DNA of 58,037 nt from Flavobacteriaceae bacterium (GCA_024743095.1 JANSXF010000026.1:1-58037); one strand, 5' to 3'. Counted from the stretch's first letter, positions 19,029 to 28,547 are shown. Notes: generated from the sequence alone by a model not told the origin. Numbers and translations: made by a program.

Positions 19029-20400
19029 CTTTTTCTGCAAATGCTTGAAGCGAATCCAACTGATAATCATGCTGGTCTCCGGTCTTCATATTTTTTACCA
19101 CAAACTTACCATTGGTCAACTCTTGGTCTCCCAAAAGAATCACATAGGGCACTCCCCTTTTGTCGGCATACTTGAACTGTTTTTGCACTTTGGTGTCCGT
19201 TGGGTACAAATCAGCTCTAAGACCTTCTTTACGTAGTCCTGAAACCAGTTTTAAGGCCGCTCTTCCCTCTTTCTTTCCAAAATTGAGACAAAGCACATCC
19301 AAAGATGAATCCAAACTTTCAGGGAACAGGTTCAGTTCTTCCAAAACCAAATAAATACGGTCCAATCCAAAACTGATGCCTACCCCGCTCACATCTTTCA
19401 GACCAAAAATACCCGTAAGGTCATCGTAGCGGCCACCACCACCAATGGAACCCATTTGCACGCCTTTTGGAGCTGCTACCTCAAAAATGGCACCGGTATA
19501 GTAGTTAAGACCACGTGCAAGGGTAACATCCAACGTAAGGCTGGCCGATTGCAGTCCAACCATATCAACGGTGGAAATAATCTCTTCCAATTCGGAAACC
19601 CCCAACATTCCAATTTCGGAATCGGCAAGGATAGATTTCAGTTTTTCCAATTGCTCGGACGCGCTTCCGGTCATCTCGAAAAGAGGTTGGGCTTTGGCAA
19701 TAGCAGCTTCAGAAATACCTTTTTCCATCATCTCGGTCTTCACCTTCTCCTCGCCTATCTTGTCCAATTTGTCCAAGGCTACGGTAAAGTCAACCAATAA
19801 ATGTTTGGCACCGATCACTTCTGCGATTCCCGATAAAATTTTTCGGTTGTTGATTTTTATTGTAGTTCCGCTCAGACCCAAATCGGTAAATACTGCATCG
19901 TACAACTGCACAAATTCAACTTCTTGAAGCAAGGAATCCGCCCCAACAACATCGGCATCACATTGATAAAACTCACGAAAACGCCCTTTTTGCGGACGGT
20001 CTGCGCGCCACACAGGCTGAATCTGATACCTTTTAAAAGGAAAATCAATCTCGTTCTGGTGCATCACCACATAGCGGGCAAATGGGACGGTAAGGTCGTA
20101 GCGCAGTGCCTTTTCTGAAATTTTTGGAGTTAAAGAGGATGAATTCTTTGAACTGTAGGTCACATCATCCACTTTGGAAATAAAATCTCCAGAATTTAAT
20201 ATTTTGAAAATCAAGCGGTCGCCCTCATCCCCATATTTGCCCATCAAGGTTTCTGAGTTCTCGAAAGATGGGGTCTCAATGGGTTGAAAGCCGTAGGTTT
20301 CAAAATGCTTTTTTATGGTCTGAATGATATAGTTGCGCTTGGAGATCTCTACAGGTGAAAAATCGCGGGTTCCCTTAGCTATGGATGGTTTTTGTGCCAT
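19012..20400 (-). CDS. hisS: histidyl-tRNA synthetase
   Basis: A 462-residue class II synthetase that charges tRNA-His. It contains the HisRS marks GTRDFSP, YQIQPVWRADRP with KGRFREFYQCDADVVG (motif 2), LARGLNYYTGAIFEV and GGGRYDDL (motif 3 region), and a C-terminal anticodon-binding domain from about residue 365. It is transcribed away from the DUF6495-like gene and converges on the Nudix gene with a 17-bp overlap of the coding ends. Confidence 0.98.
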   Translation of the reverse strand: MAQKPSIAKGTRDFSPVEISKRNYIIQTIKKHFETYGFQPIETPSFENSETLMGKYGDEGDRLIFKILNSGDFISKVDDVTYSSKNSSSLTPKISEKALRYDLTVPFARYVVMHQNEIDFPFKRYQIQPVWRADRPQKGRFREFYQCDADVVGADSLLQEVEFVQLYDAVFTDLGLSGTTIKINNRKILSGIAEVIGAKHLLVDFTVALDKLDKIGEEKVKTEMMEKGISEAAIAKAQPLFEMTGSASEQLEKLKSILADSEIGMLGVSELEEIISTVDMVGLQSASLTLDVTLARGLNYYTGAIFEVAAPKGVQMGSIGGGGRYDDLTGIFGLKDVSGVGISFGLDRIYLVLEELNLFPESLDSSLDVLCLNFGKKEGRAALKLVSGLRKEGLRADLYPTDTKVQKQFKYADKRGVPYVILLGDQELTNGKFVVKNMKTGDQHDYQLDSLQAFAEKVKSDF

Positions 20401-20473
20401 GTGGTTTTAAAATTCTTGTGTAAATATACGCTTTTGGATAATGGTTGAAAGATGAAATGGCACAGGGTAAATA

Positions 20474-20571
20474 GATTCTTCAGTCGCTTTGCTTTTTCAG
20501 AATGACTTAGAATGGATTATCATGCTGAGCGAAGTAAAGTATCCCGCCCTCCCTTAAGCCCCCTCAAGGGG
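20474..20571. repeat. inverted pair of REP-like intergenic repeat fragments
   Basis: The gap 20401-20614 has no gene. Positions 20474-20506 (GATTCTTCAGTCGCTTTGC and on) and 20520-20543 (TCATGCTGAGCGAAG and on) are diverged inverted copies of one motif. They are followed by a CCCC-TCAA-GGGG mini-hairpin at 20560-20571. I recall the phrase CATGCTGAGCGAAGT as a frequent dispersed repeat between genes of Bacteroidota; only one pair lies in this window, so dispersal cannot be shown here. Confidence 0.55.
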
Positions 20572-20614
20572 ACAGTTCATATCAAATCTCATGCCTGTTT
20601 TCTGAAATCTGATA

Positions 20615-21085
20615 TTATTCCATAATCTGGTCAAACCATTGATACAGTTCTCCTTTAGTGATAACGGCACCTTGTTTGATCAACCCAAACTTATCCACGT
20701 TCTTGTCCTCTCCATAGGCCTTGGAAGCTGATAGATATTCCACAAAATCGGATTGGTAGTTACGCTTGAACCAGCCAAAACCTATTTCGGTCCTCAAATC
20801 GATTTCAGGGTTTAAGATCTTGACAGAGAGCAACTTCATTTCCTTCTCCGTAAGGTGGAAAAGATGCATCTGCTTTTCCGACACATTTTCAAGATACTCG
20901 ACCTTGTTCAATACACCTTCCCATATCAAATCACTAAAAACATCGATTTCATCCTCCGCCACCCCTGGCTTTTCTTTTTTTAGGGTATCCCATTCATCTG
21001 CGGTGATGGATTGGGTCGCCAAAAAGTTAATGAATTCAGGGTGGAGTTCCTCCAATTGTTCCTTTGTCAAACGTTTGTATTTCAT
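20615..21085 (-). CDS. DUF6495-like conserved flavobacterial protein
   Basis: A 156-residue soluble protein, acidic and helical, beginning MKYKRLTKEQLEELHPEF and containing TADEWDTLKKEKPGVAEDEID and EIGFGWFKRNYQSDFVEYL. I believe it is DUF6495, from memory. No catalytic motif is visible; function unknown. It lies upstream of hisS on the same strand but 214 bp away across a repeat-like spacer, so co-transcription is uncertain. Confidence 0.7.
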   Translation of the reverse strand: MKYKRLTKEQLEELHPEFINFLATQSITADEWDTLKKEKPGVAEDEIDVFSDLIWEGVLNKVEYLENVSEKQMHLFHLTEKEMKLLSVKILNPEIDLRTEIGFGWFKRNYQSDFVEYLSASKAYGEDKNVDKFGLIKQGAVITKGELYQWFDQIME

Positions 21086-21243
21086 CCTGCAAAAATAAAA
21101 AGGCTTGTTTTAAGCACCGAATTTATGGCCAAGAATTATTTGTTTGATGCTCCAGCTTTAAGTTTATCTTAACCTCCATTCTTTGGCTTCCCCTTTTTAA
21201 TACCTTAGTTTCGGAAATTAACATGTATTAAAAAGAACATAGA

Positions 21244-21711
21244 ATGAGATTTTTTAAATCAATTAAAACCTTGATGGTCTGTTTCGTGACCGTTAGCACC
21301 AGTGCTTTTTCCCAAATAAATGCACAAGAACAAGTAGATGTCAGCGATTCAGAATTGAATAAAATAGCTTCGGCTTTTCAAGATATCCAGAAAGTGAACA
21401 TGGAAGCACAGCAAAAGGTAATGAAAACTGTTGAAGAAAGTGGTTTTGAGGCCAATAGGTTCAATGAAATGTACCAAGCAGCGGCTTCTCCAGAAAAAAC
21501 AGTTGATGCCAGTGACGAAGAGAAAGAACGTTTTGGCAAGTTAATGAACGAGATTCAGCAAATGCAAGTGGGTTTCACCCAACAAATCGAAGAAATCATC
21601 AGCAATGAAGGGTTGAGTATGGAAAGGTATCAGACCATTGCCATGGCATTGCAAAGCGATACGGAACTACAGGGACGGTTAAGAGCTGCTTTGGAACAGC
21701 AGCAACAATAG
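21244..21711 (+). CDS. DUF4168 family secreted protein
   Basis: The 155-residue protein has a signal peptide (about residues 1-27, ending INAQ) and a helical DUF4168 body with two similar halves: VSDSELNKIASAFQDIQ, then GLSMERYQTIAMALQSD near the end. It ends in a glutamine run. It is probably periplasmic; function unknown. Single gene followed by a bidirectional terminator shared with rplI. Confidence 0.85.
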   Translation: MRFFKSIKTLMVCFVTVSTSAFSQINAQEQVDVSDSELNKIASAFQDIQKVNMEAQQKVMKTVEESGFEANRFNEMYQAAASPEKTVDASDEEKERFGKLMNEIQQMQVGFTQQIEEIISNEGLSMERYQTIAMALQSDTELQGRLRAALEQQQQ

Positions 21712-21734
21712 GAGTATCCACAACTTTACAACAC

Positions 21735-21767
21735 AAAAAAGCCCTCCGAAATTCGGAGGGCTTTTTT
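21735..21767. terminator. bidirectional terminator between DUF4168 gene and rplI
   Basis: A near-perfect palindrome with core GCCCTCCGAA/TTCGGAGGGC, flanked by A- and T-runs, can end both converging units. Confidence 0.95.
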
Positions 21768-21786
21768 ATATGATATGATTTGAAGT

Positions 21787-22239
21787 TTAGTTTGCTTCCG
21801 CAACCACTTCAAAAGGGAATTCTACGACAACTTCCCTGTGCAATCTGATAATAGCCTCGTAAGGACCAACCCTTTTTACAGCTCCACCTTTAATATTGAT
21901 GAATTTTCTGTCGATTTGGTGTCCTTCTTTGTCCAAGGCAGCAGCAAGGTCGATATTGGTAACAGAACCGAACAGTTTATCTCCGGCACCGGCTTTTGCA
22001 GCAATTTTAATTTCCAGTTGCTTCAAAGCATCGGCAACCTTAGTGGCCGCGTCGATTACTTTTTTCTCCTTGTGAGCTCTTTGCTTAAGGTTCTCGGCCA
22101 AAACTTTTTTGGCAGAAGGTGTAGCCAAATCGGCCAAACCTTGAGGGATAAGGAAGTTTCTGCCGTAACCGTTCTTTACGGTAACGATATCATCCTTAAA
22201 TCCCAAATCCTGTACATCTTCTTTTAGAATAAGTTCCAT
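21787..22239 (-). CDS. rplI: 50S ribosomal protein L9
   Basis: At 150 residues, with the family start MELILKEDVQDLGFKDDIVTVKNGYGRNFLIPQ split over the usual N-terminal domain, a long connecting helix (about 42-75) and a C-terminal domain with LFGSVTNIDLAAAL. Third gene of the rpsF-rpsR-rplI operon; 13 bp separate it from rpsR. Confidence 0.98.
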   Translation of the reverse strand: MELILKEDVQDLGFKDDIVTVKNGYGRNFLIPQGLADLATPSAKKVLAENLKQRAHKEKKVIDAATKVADALKQLEIKIAAKAGAGDKLFGSVTNIDLAAALDKEGHQIDRKFINIKGGAVKRVGPYEAIIRLHREVVVEFPFEVVAEAN

Positions 22240-22252
22240 TCTCCGGTGTTTT

Positions 22253-22549
22253 TTATTTCAACATATCGCCAACATACGGCATTAACGCTAGGTGACGGGC
22301 ACGTTTTACGGCCTGCGCCACTTTTCTTTGGTATTTCAAGGAAGTACCTGTTAGTCTTCTTGGAAGCAATTTACCTTGCTCGTTCACTAACTTCATCAAG
22401 AAATCAGGGTCTTTGTAATCAATGTACTTGATACCTGACTTTTTGAACCTACAATACTTCTTTTGCTTGTTGGTCTCAATGTTAAGCGGGGTCAAATACC
22501 TGATTTCCCCGTCTTTTTTTGCTTTTGCTTGTTGCTCAATAGATGCCAT
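22253..22549 (-). CDS. rpsR: 30S ribosomal protein S18
   Basis: A 98-residue protein with the S18 core: [34 protein letters not shown] and [13 protein letters not shown]. It binds next to S6 on the small-subunit platform. The N-terminal extension of about 25 lysine-rich residues is longer than in E. coli S18 (75). It starts 4 bp after rpsF. Confidence 0.98.
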   Translation of the reverse strand: MASIEQQAKAKKDGEIRYLTPLNIETNKQKKYCRFKKSGIKYIDYKDPDFLMKLVNEQGKLLPRRLTGTSLKYQRKVAQAVKRARHLALMPYVGDMLK

Positions 22550-22553
22550 ACCC

Positions 22554-22892
22554 TTATGCCTTTGCTTTTAGTTTGTTTCTTCTTTTCTCCGCCCAAGCAA
22601 TTGCATGCTTGTCCAATTTAACGGTCAGAAAGCGCATAATGCGCTCATCTCTCCTAAACTCCAACTCGTAAGGGCCGATGGCCTCACCTGGAGCTTGGAA
22701 TTCGAACAAGTGATAAAATCCACTTTTCTTGTGCTGAATGGGATAGGCCAATTTTTTAAGTCCCCAATCTTCTTTGGAGACCATTTTGGCACCATTCTTA
22801 ATCAAGAAATCCTCGAATTTCTTGACTGTTTCCTCTATCTGTGTCTCAGACAGAACGGGATTCAAAATGAAAACAGTTTCGTAATGGTTCAT
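22554..22892 (-). CDS. rpsF: 30S ribosomal protein S6
   Basis: A 112-residue protein with typical S6 sequence: [38 protein letters not shown] and [15 protein letters not shown]. First gene of the operon with rpsR and rplI. The predicted leader is only about 20 nt and shows no S6:S18-type leader structure. Confidence 0.98.
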   Translation of the reverse strand: MNHYETVFILNPVLSETQIEETVKKFEDFLIKNGAKMVSKEDWGLKKLAYPIQHKKSGFYHLFEFQAPGEAIGPYELEFRRDERIMRFLTVKLDKHAIAWAEKRRNKLKAKA

Positions 22893-22915
22893 TATAATAT
22901 ATTTTTAAAGGAGCG

Positions 22916-22947
22916 CAAAATTAATAATATTTCTTTCACCCTGCAAG
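22916..22947 (-). promoter_or_regulatory. rpsF operon promoter
   Basis: On the minus strand CTTG (22947-22944) and TAATTTTG (22923-22916) are separated by 20 bp, an ideal Bacteroidota promoter, 24 bp before the rpsF ATG. Confidence 0.75.
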
Positions 22948-23032
22948 AAAAGTAAAAAAACTTCGTTTAAGTACATGAGTTATCAACATTAAAAAACCCA
23001 GTAAACCTAAATAACACATATGGCAATTTACA

Positions 23033-23065
23033 CAACAAAATAGACCATGTTTACATCTTTTGTTG
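23033..23065. repeat. inverted repeat upstream of the LytTR regulator
   Basis: CAACAAAA (23033-23040) and TTTTGTTG (23058-23065) are perfect 8-bp arms with a 17-bp spacer, 63 bp before the regulator ATG. It may be an operator for this or the divergent ribosomal operon; no T-run follows, so it is not a terminator. Confidence 0.45.
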
Positions 23066-23127
23066 CTCTTAACCGTGTTTTTTATGTAATTTGCCGATGA
23101 TTTAAAACCCTACAAATCACCCCATTC

Positions 23128-23820
23128 ATGAAATTAAAAAGTATAATTGTAGACGATTCTTCCATGCAGCGCATGGCCGTTGCGAAATTGGTCAACAATC
23201 ATCCACACCTAGCTTTGGTTGCTGAATACAGCAATGCCATTGAAGCCAAAAATGGCCTGAAAAACCACGAAATCGACCTTATCTTTTTAGATGTTGAAAT
23301 GCCGATAATCAGTGGTTTTGACCTATTAGAGGCCCTAGAGAACCCACCACAGGTTATCCTTATTACCGGTAAACCTGATTATGCACTTAAAGCGTTCGAT
23401 TACGACGTTACCGATTACCTTCATAAACCCATTACGTTGGCCCGTTTTGAAGCTTCTGTAAAAAGAGCCGTTGCCAAATACGAGCAAATGAACAGGGTGG
23501 ACGAAGATGAAGAACACATTTTTGTAAAGAGCAACCTTAAAAAACGTAAGGTTATCTTGAACGACATTAAATGGATAGAAGCCTTGGGAGATTACATTAA
23601 ATTGGTGACAGACGAAGCCAATATCGTAATCCTTTCCACCATGAAATCTTTCGAAAAGCAATTGCCTACGGATAAATTTCTACGTATCCATAAATCTTAT
23701 ATTGTGAATCTGGAGAAGATCGAGAAATTCAACAGCAAAAATGTTGAAGTAGGGGGCAGACAGATTCCATTGAGTAGAAATAAAAAGACAGAACTGGCGG
23801 AAGCGCTGGCCAACGTATAA
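23128..23820 (+). CDS. LytTR-family response regulator
   Basis: The 230-residue protein has a receiver domain (about 1-120; phosphoacceptor D55 in IFLDVEMP, acidic pair D9-D10, lysine in LHKPI) and a LytTR DNA-binding domain (about 130-228; FVKSNLKKRKVILNDIKWIEALGDY, HKSYIVNLEKIE). Such regulators usually act with a 5TMR or LytS-like histidine kinase, but none is adjacent, so it is an orphan here. It converges on priA with a 1-bp gap. Confidence 0.95.
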   Translation: MKLKSIIVDDSSMQRMAVAKLVNNHPHLALVAEYSNAIEAKNGLKNHEIDLIFLDVEMPIISGFDLLEALENPPQVILITGKPDYALKAFDYDVTDYLHKPITLARFEASVKRAVAKYEQMNRVDEDEEHIFVKSNLKKRKVILNDIKWIEALGDYIKLVTDEANIVILSTMKSFEKQLPTDKFLRIHKSYIVNLEKIEKFNSKNVEVGGRQIPLSRNKKTELAEALANV

Positions 23821-23821
23821 T

Positions 23822-26281
23822 TTATATGTGGTCAACATTGTAGACCAACCGCACACTTTTATACTTGGGAATAGCATTAAAGGATTTTTCAATTCTTTTA
23901 ATGCTATTTTTTGTTTGTACCAAAGGTTGTTTTTGAGGTATTTTGACCATTATATTTTTTAAATAGTCTCTTCGGATTCGAGCCACAGGGGGATATTCGG
24001 GGCCAAGAATGTTTGGCCCCAGCACATTACGCAGCGAACCGGCCAACCAATCCGAAGCTTCGTTCAATTTATTGAAATCTTTATCCTTTAGCGTAATTTT
24101 TATAAGTCGGACGAAAGGCGGATACTTAAACTGTTCCCTCTCGTAAAATTGCTCCTCGAACATTTTTCCATAATTGTTCGTGGTAACTTGCTGTAGAATT
24201 TGATGGTACGGATTATAGGTCTGAACAAGTACCTTACCTCGCTTTTGGGTACGTCCTGCCCTACCGGCCACCTGTGTCAACATTTGAAAACTGCGTTCAT
24301 GTGCCCTGAAATCGGGAAAGTTGAGCATGGAATCCGCATTCATTATGCCTACCAAGCTCACATTTCTAAAATCCAATCCTTTGGTTACCATTTGTGTTCC
24401 CACCAAAATATCCATCTCCTGATTTTCAAAAGATGAAATGATCCTTTCATAAGCGTACTTGCCTCGTGTGGTGTCCAAATCCATACGTCCCACCGAAACA
24501 TCGGGAAACAACTGCCCCAACTCCTGTTGAATCTGTTCCGTACCAAACCCTTTGTTGTCCAAAGTTGGACTACCACAGGCCAAGCAAGCTTGTTGCAGTG
24601 CCATATGATAACCACAATAATGGCAACGCAGTTGGTTTCTATATTGATGATAGGTAAGACTCACATCGCAATTGGGACATTGCGCTACGTGTCCGCAAGT
24701 TGTACATTCCACAACCGGGGCGAACCCCCTCCTATTCTGAAAAAGAATAATCTGTTCTCCTTCCTCCAATGCTTCCGTAATCGCTTTGATAAGGATTTCC
24801 GAAAAATGTCCTTTCATCCTACGTTTGCGTGTAGCTTCCTTAATATCCACCAAATTGATTTCTGGCATCAACACATCTCCATATCGCTGAGAAATGCCCG
24901 CATAACCATATTTACCCGTTTTGGCATTGAACATGCTCTCTATACTTGGGGTAGCCGAACCCAGTACTATATTTGCCTTGTGCAGTGAAGCCAATACCAC
25001 AGCGGCATCCCTGGCATGGTAACGAGGAGCAGGATCAAATTGTTTAAAGGAAGTTTCGTGTTCTTCATCCACAACCACCAGGCCCAAATTGGTAAACGGA
25101 AGGAATAAGGACGAACGTGCGCCTATTACAATCTGTGCCTTTTCCGCATTCTTTAAGACATTGTTCCACACCTCTACCCTCTCGTGGATGCTATATTTTG
25201 AATGATAAACGGCCACTTGGTGTCCAAAATAATGTCTAAGTCTATTGATCAATTGTGAGGTCAATGCAATTTCTGGGAGCAAATACAGCGCCTGTTTGCC
25301 TTCATCCAGAGATTTTTGAATGAGTTTTACGTAAACTTCTGTCTTTCCCGATGATGTAACACCATGCAGCAAAACAGGTTTTTTCTCCGTAAAGCCATTA
25401 TTGATATCTCCCAAAGCCTGATGCTGATATTCGTTCAAATCTACATGTTTGGATGCTTCGGAACGTTCATCAAACGCAACCCTATCCTTTCGGATGTGGT
25501 ATTCATCCAGAATATTTTTATCTATAAGTGCTTTTATCACTGCGCGTGAGGCACCACTAGCCTCTTCCAATTCGGCAAGAGCGATAGGTTTGTTGCTTTT
25601 TTGGGATTTCAACTGAAAAAGGGAAAGTACCACTTGGCTTTGTTTGGGCGCCCGCGTAAGTTCGTTCAACAATTCCGCTAGTTGCTGCTCCTCCCCGTAT
25701 TGGTCGGATAGCTTAACGTAGCGGACCAATTTGGGCTTGTACTGTTCGTACAGTTCTTCTTTTTGAAGCACAACTCCTTTATGAACAAGCATATTGATAA
25801 GCTTCAATACATTTTTCTTATCTACGATATCACTGACCTCGTAAATCTTTAATGCAGATTGGTGCTGTAATGCTTCAAATATCAAAAACTCATCATCCGT
25901 AAGTTCCGCTTCATCAACATCTGTATTCTTGTTTGGTAAAATCAGTGTTTCGCTCTCCAACATAAAGCCACTCGGCAGCGCGCTCCTGATTACTTCCCCC
26001 AAAGTACACATGTAATATTTGGCCACCCATTCCCAATGCTTCAACTGTATTTGGGTCACAACGGGTTGTTCATCAAGAATTTGATAAATTTCTTTGGGTT
26101 TGTAGGCTTCAGGAGCATTTTGGTGCACTCGGTAGGCCAGAGCGGTATATATCTTTGATTTTCCAAAGGGAACGGCAACGCGCATTCCCTCTTCTATAAA
26201 ATCTGCTTCGGCCTGCGAAATTTTATACGTGAAGGGTCTTTCCAAAGGAATGGGAAGAACAACATCCAAAAAATAATCCAT
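23822..26281 (-). CDS. priA: primosomal protein N' (replication restart helicase)
   Basis: The 819-residue protein restarts stalled forks by loading the replicative helicase. It has the N-terminal DNA-binding domain (MDYFLDVVLPIPLERPFTY), Walker A in LHGVTSSGKTEVY (about residue 305), a DEEH box, the eight-cysteine zinc module (CTTCGHVAQCPNCD, CHYCGYH, CLACGSP, about residues 530-580) and helicase motifs V-VI (QVAGRAGR). Length is slightly above E. coli PriA. It is last in the nadC-yihY-DUF2147-priA unit, 3 bp after the DUF2147 gene. Confidence 0.97.
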   Translation of the reverse strand: MDYFLDVVLPIPLERPFTYKISQAEADFIEEGMRVAVPFGKSKIYTALAYRVHQNAPEAYKPKEIYQILDEQPVVTQIQLKHWEWVAKYYMCTLGEVIRSALPSGFMLESETLILPNKNTDVDEAELTDDEFLIFEALQHQSALKIYEVSDIVDKKNVLKLINMLVHKGVVLQKEELYEQYKPKLVRYVKLSDQYGEEQQLAELLNELTRAPKQSQVVLSLFQLKSQKSNKPIALAELEEASGASRAVIKALIDKNILDEYHIRKDRVAFDERSEASKHVDLNEYQHQALGDINNGFTEKKPVLLHGVTSSGKTEVYVKLIQKSLDEGKQALYLLPEIALTSQLINRLRHYFGHQVAVYHSKYSIHERVEVWNNVLKNAEKAQIVIGARSSLFLPFTNLGLVVVDEEHETSFKQFDPAPRYHARDAAVVLASLHKANIVLGSATPSIESMFNAKTGKYGYAGISQRYGDVLMPEINLVDIKEATRKRRMKGHFSEILIKAITEALEEGEQIILFQNRRGFAPVVECTTCGHVAQCPNCDVSLTYHQYRNQLRCHYCGYHMALQQACLACGSPTLDNKGFGTEQIQQELGQLFPDVSVGRMDLDTTRGKYAYERIISSFENQEMDILVGTQMVTKGLDFRNVSLVGIMNADSMLNFPDFRAHERSFQMLTQVAGRAGRTQKRGKVLVQTYNPYHQILQQVTTNNYGKMFEEQFYEREQFKYPPFVRLIKITLKDKDFNKLNEASDWLAGSLRNVLGPNILGPEYPPVARIRRDYLKNIMVKIPQKQPLVQTKNSIKRIEKSFNAIPKYKSVRLVYNVDHI

Positions 26282-26284
26282 AAC

Positions 26285-26734
26285 CTAATTCTCTTCGACC
26301 CTATGCCATGTTTGGGTCCGGTGCAAAAAAGCCAAATACCCCCTTACCTTCAATCGGTTTTCATTGTCCTCATCCAACCATACTTTTCCCCTAAAAGTCA
26401 TCGCTTGTTCGGGGTCAAATAGACTGTCGCCTTTGTAAACACCATCTTTATGTTCTTCGAAATCGTTCATGATCTTCATACCAAGAATCGGCTTGTTCTT
26501 TTTCTCGCCATCACATTTGGTGCACAGCGCCCCTTTTTTTCCGTCCTCTAGGATTTCTATCACTTTGGCGTGCAACATACCGTCTTCCTTATAAATTTCA
26601 ATAACTGCCTTTTCCACTCCGTTACGGTCATCAATAGTTTTCCATTTACCAAAAACACTTTGTGACCATGTTATCTGACAAAGCAAAAAACACACTCCAC
26701 ACATCCATCTACTCTTCATTCTTTTGCTTTTCAT
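26285..26734 (-). CDS. DUF2147 family secreted protein
   Basis: The 149-residue protein has a basic start and a hydrophobic signal segment (about residues 9-24, ending TWSQS). The DUF2147 body follows: VFGKWKTIDDRNGVEKAVIEIYK, a CTKC pair, GMKIMNDF and VWLDEDNENRLKVRGYL. It is likely a periplasmic beta-barrel-like protein of unknown role. The start overlaps the yihY end by 26 bp if the first ATG is used; a second ATG at 26719 would shorten the overlap to 11 bp and is also plausible. Confidence 0.87.
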   Translation of the reverse strand: MKSKRMKSRWMCGVCFLLCQITWSQSVFGKWKTIDDRNGVEKAVIEIYKEDGMLHAKVIEILEDGKKGALCTKCDGEKKNKPILGMKIMNDFEEHKDGVYKGDSLFDPEQAMTFRGKVWLDEDNENRLKVRGYLAFLHRTQTWHRVEEN

Positions 26735-27689
26735 GTCGTTTTTTTAGTGAGTTCAAGGTTGCGTTCAGTTCAAAACCCAATAATAAGATATTGGAATTTA
26801 ACCAAATAAACACCATTAAAATCAATAATCCGCCCAATGCCCCATAAAGTTCATTATATCGGGCAAATTTATCCACATAAATACCGAAAAGATATGAGGT
26901 GAGGAGGAACAAAAGGGTTGTCATTAAGGCCCCAGCTGAAAAAAATCGGGCATTTCTTCCCTCAGCAGTACCAAAATAGTACAATATTGCGGTGGTCAAA
27001 TAAGAAAGGAACAAGAAAAATAGCACTTTGGCCAGTTGTATACCGACCGTATCCCCCTTTTCCACATCATAGCCCAAGGTTTTACCCAGATACTCGCTAG
27101 TGTACTCCACAATATAAAACTCAAAGTATACGAAGGCAACAGCACCTACGATCAATAAAATGGAAAGAATCAGACCCACCATGAGTGCATAGGCATATTG
27201 ACGAAAAAAGTTACGGGTAAGTTCCACATGGTACGAATTCTCGAACCCACCGAAAATGGCATTCACTCCATTGGCCACCAAAAAAATGGATAAAATAAAG
27301 GCAGATGACAATAACCCCCCTTGTTTCTGATCCTTGATCTGTTGGTAGATGTCCCCAAAATAATCACTTGTGGCCGAAGGTAAAAAGGACTCCAAAAAGT
27401 CTAAGAACTGGGCATCAAAGTTCTCGTTGCCCACACTTACGTAAGGAATTATAAACGGAATCAATGTCACCAAAAAAATAAGCAATGGGAATAACGCCAA
27501 AAACAAACTAAAAGCAATGGAACTGGCCCTTGACGAAAGTGTCCCCTTCACGATTCCTACCAGATACATTTCTATAAGGTCATACAAAGAGAGCCCCTCG
27601 AAAGCTTTGAGCTTTATTTTTTTCATCAATCGGACAATCCAATTAATGATAGGTATTCTTTCTAACTGCTCTTCGATGCCTGCTGACAT
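26709..27689 (-). CDS. YihY/BrkB family inner-membrane protein
   Basis: The 326-residue protein has about six membrane spans and the family features SSRASSIAFSLFLALFPLLI (about residue 58), GGLLSSAFILSIFLVANGVN and YGALGGLLILMVFIWLNSNIL. Once labelled ribonuclease BN in error, the family's true role is unclear. Start is 1 bp from the nadC stop, so the two are coupled. Confidence 0.9.
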   Translation of the reverse strand: MSAGIEEQLERIPIINWIVRLMKKIKLKAFEGLSLYDLIEMYLVGIVKGTLSSRASSIAFSLFLALFPLLIFLVTLIPFIIPYVSVGNENFDAQFLDFLESFLPSATSDYFGDIYQQIKDQKQGGLLSSAFILSIFLVANGVNAIFGGFENSYHVELTRNFFRQYAYALMVGLILSILLIVGAVAFVYFEFYIVEYTSEYLGKTLGYDVEKGDTVGIQLAKVLFFLFLSYLTTAILYYFGTAEGRNARFFSAGALMTTLLFLLTSYLFGIYVDKFARYNELYGALGGLLILMVFIWLNSNILLLGFELNATLNSLKKRHEKQKNEE

Positions 27690-28547
27690 TTAAACGGCTT
27701 TTAAGCTTAAATCCATATTGTAAACGGAATGAGTGAGTGCGCCCGAGGAGATATAATCCACGCCACATTCGGCATATTTCCGAATCGTGTCCTCGGTTAT
27801 CCCCCCTGAGGACTCGGTGAGGCACCTATCTCCTATTCTTTTGACGGCCTCTCGGGTTTCATCGTAATCAAAATTATCCAAAAGGATACGGTAAACGCCT
27901 TCGGACCTCAAAATCTCATCTACCTCTTCCAAATTTCTGGCCTCCACTATAATCTTCAGATCTTTCTCGTTTTCCTTTAAATAATCCTGTGTTTTTTGAA
28001 TGGCCCTTGTGATTCCTCCTGCGAAGTCGATATGATTATCCTTTAACATGATCATATCATACAGAGCAAAGCGATGGTTTTCGCCTCCTCCAATTTTCAC
28101 CGCCCATTTTTCCAAGGCCCGAATACCGGGAGTTGTTTTTCGGGTATCCAAGATCTTGGTATCAGTCCCGTCCAGAAGGGACACAAAATCTTGGGTCTTG
28201 GTGGCAATTGCGCTCATACGTTGCATAGCGTTGAGCACCAGCCGTTCCGCCTTTAAAATACTTTGGGAGCTGCCTTCTACATAAAAAACAATATCTCCAT
28301 ATTTAACTTGAGCCCCATCCTCCATCAAAATTTCTATCTTAAGGTCAGGGTCGATATAGTCGAATACTTGTTTGGCAAATGCCACTCCTGCAATGATGCC
28401 TTCATCCTTTACAAGAAGTTTTGCCTTTCCCTGAGCTGATACAGGAATGCAGGACAAGGAGCTATGATCGCCATCTCCAATGTCCTCTCTTACGGCATTG
28501 GCAATGATCAGATCCAGTTCGTTTTGAAATTGTTCTTCGGAAATCAT
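27690..28547 (-). CDS. nadC: nicotinate-nucleotide pyrophosphorylase (quinolinate phosphoribosyltransferase)
   Basis: It makes nicotinate mononucleotide from quinolinate and PRPP in de novo NAD synthesis. The 285 residues include NAMQRMSAIATKT, DTRKTTPGIRALEKWAVKIGGGENHRFALYD split around the PRPP site, MLKDNHI and EARNLEEVDE, then ESSGGITEDTI. All active-site basics are present. First gene of the operon; nadA and nadB are not nearby. Confidence 0.97.
   Translation of the reverse strand: MISEEQFQNELDLIIANAVREDIGDGDHSSLSCIPVSAQGKAKLLVKDEGIIAGVAFAKQVFDYIDPDLKIEILMEDGAQVKYGDIVFYVEGSSQSILKAERLVLNAMQRMSAIATKTQDFVSLLDGTDTKILDTRKTTPGIRALEKWAVKIGGGENHRFALYDMIMLKDNHIDFAGGITRAIQKTQDYLKENEKDLKIIVEARNLEEVDEILRSEGVYRILLDNFDYDETREAVKRIGDRCLTESSGGITEDTIRKYAECGVDYISSGALTHSVYNMDLSLKAV

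Noticed and set aside
22893..22915. S6:S18 leader RNA upstream of rpsF
   Set aside because: The promoter lies only about 24 bp before the ATG, leaving no room for the known leader structure.
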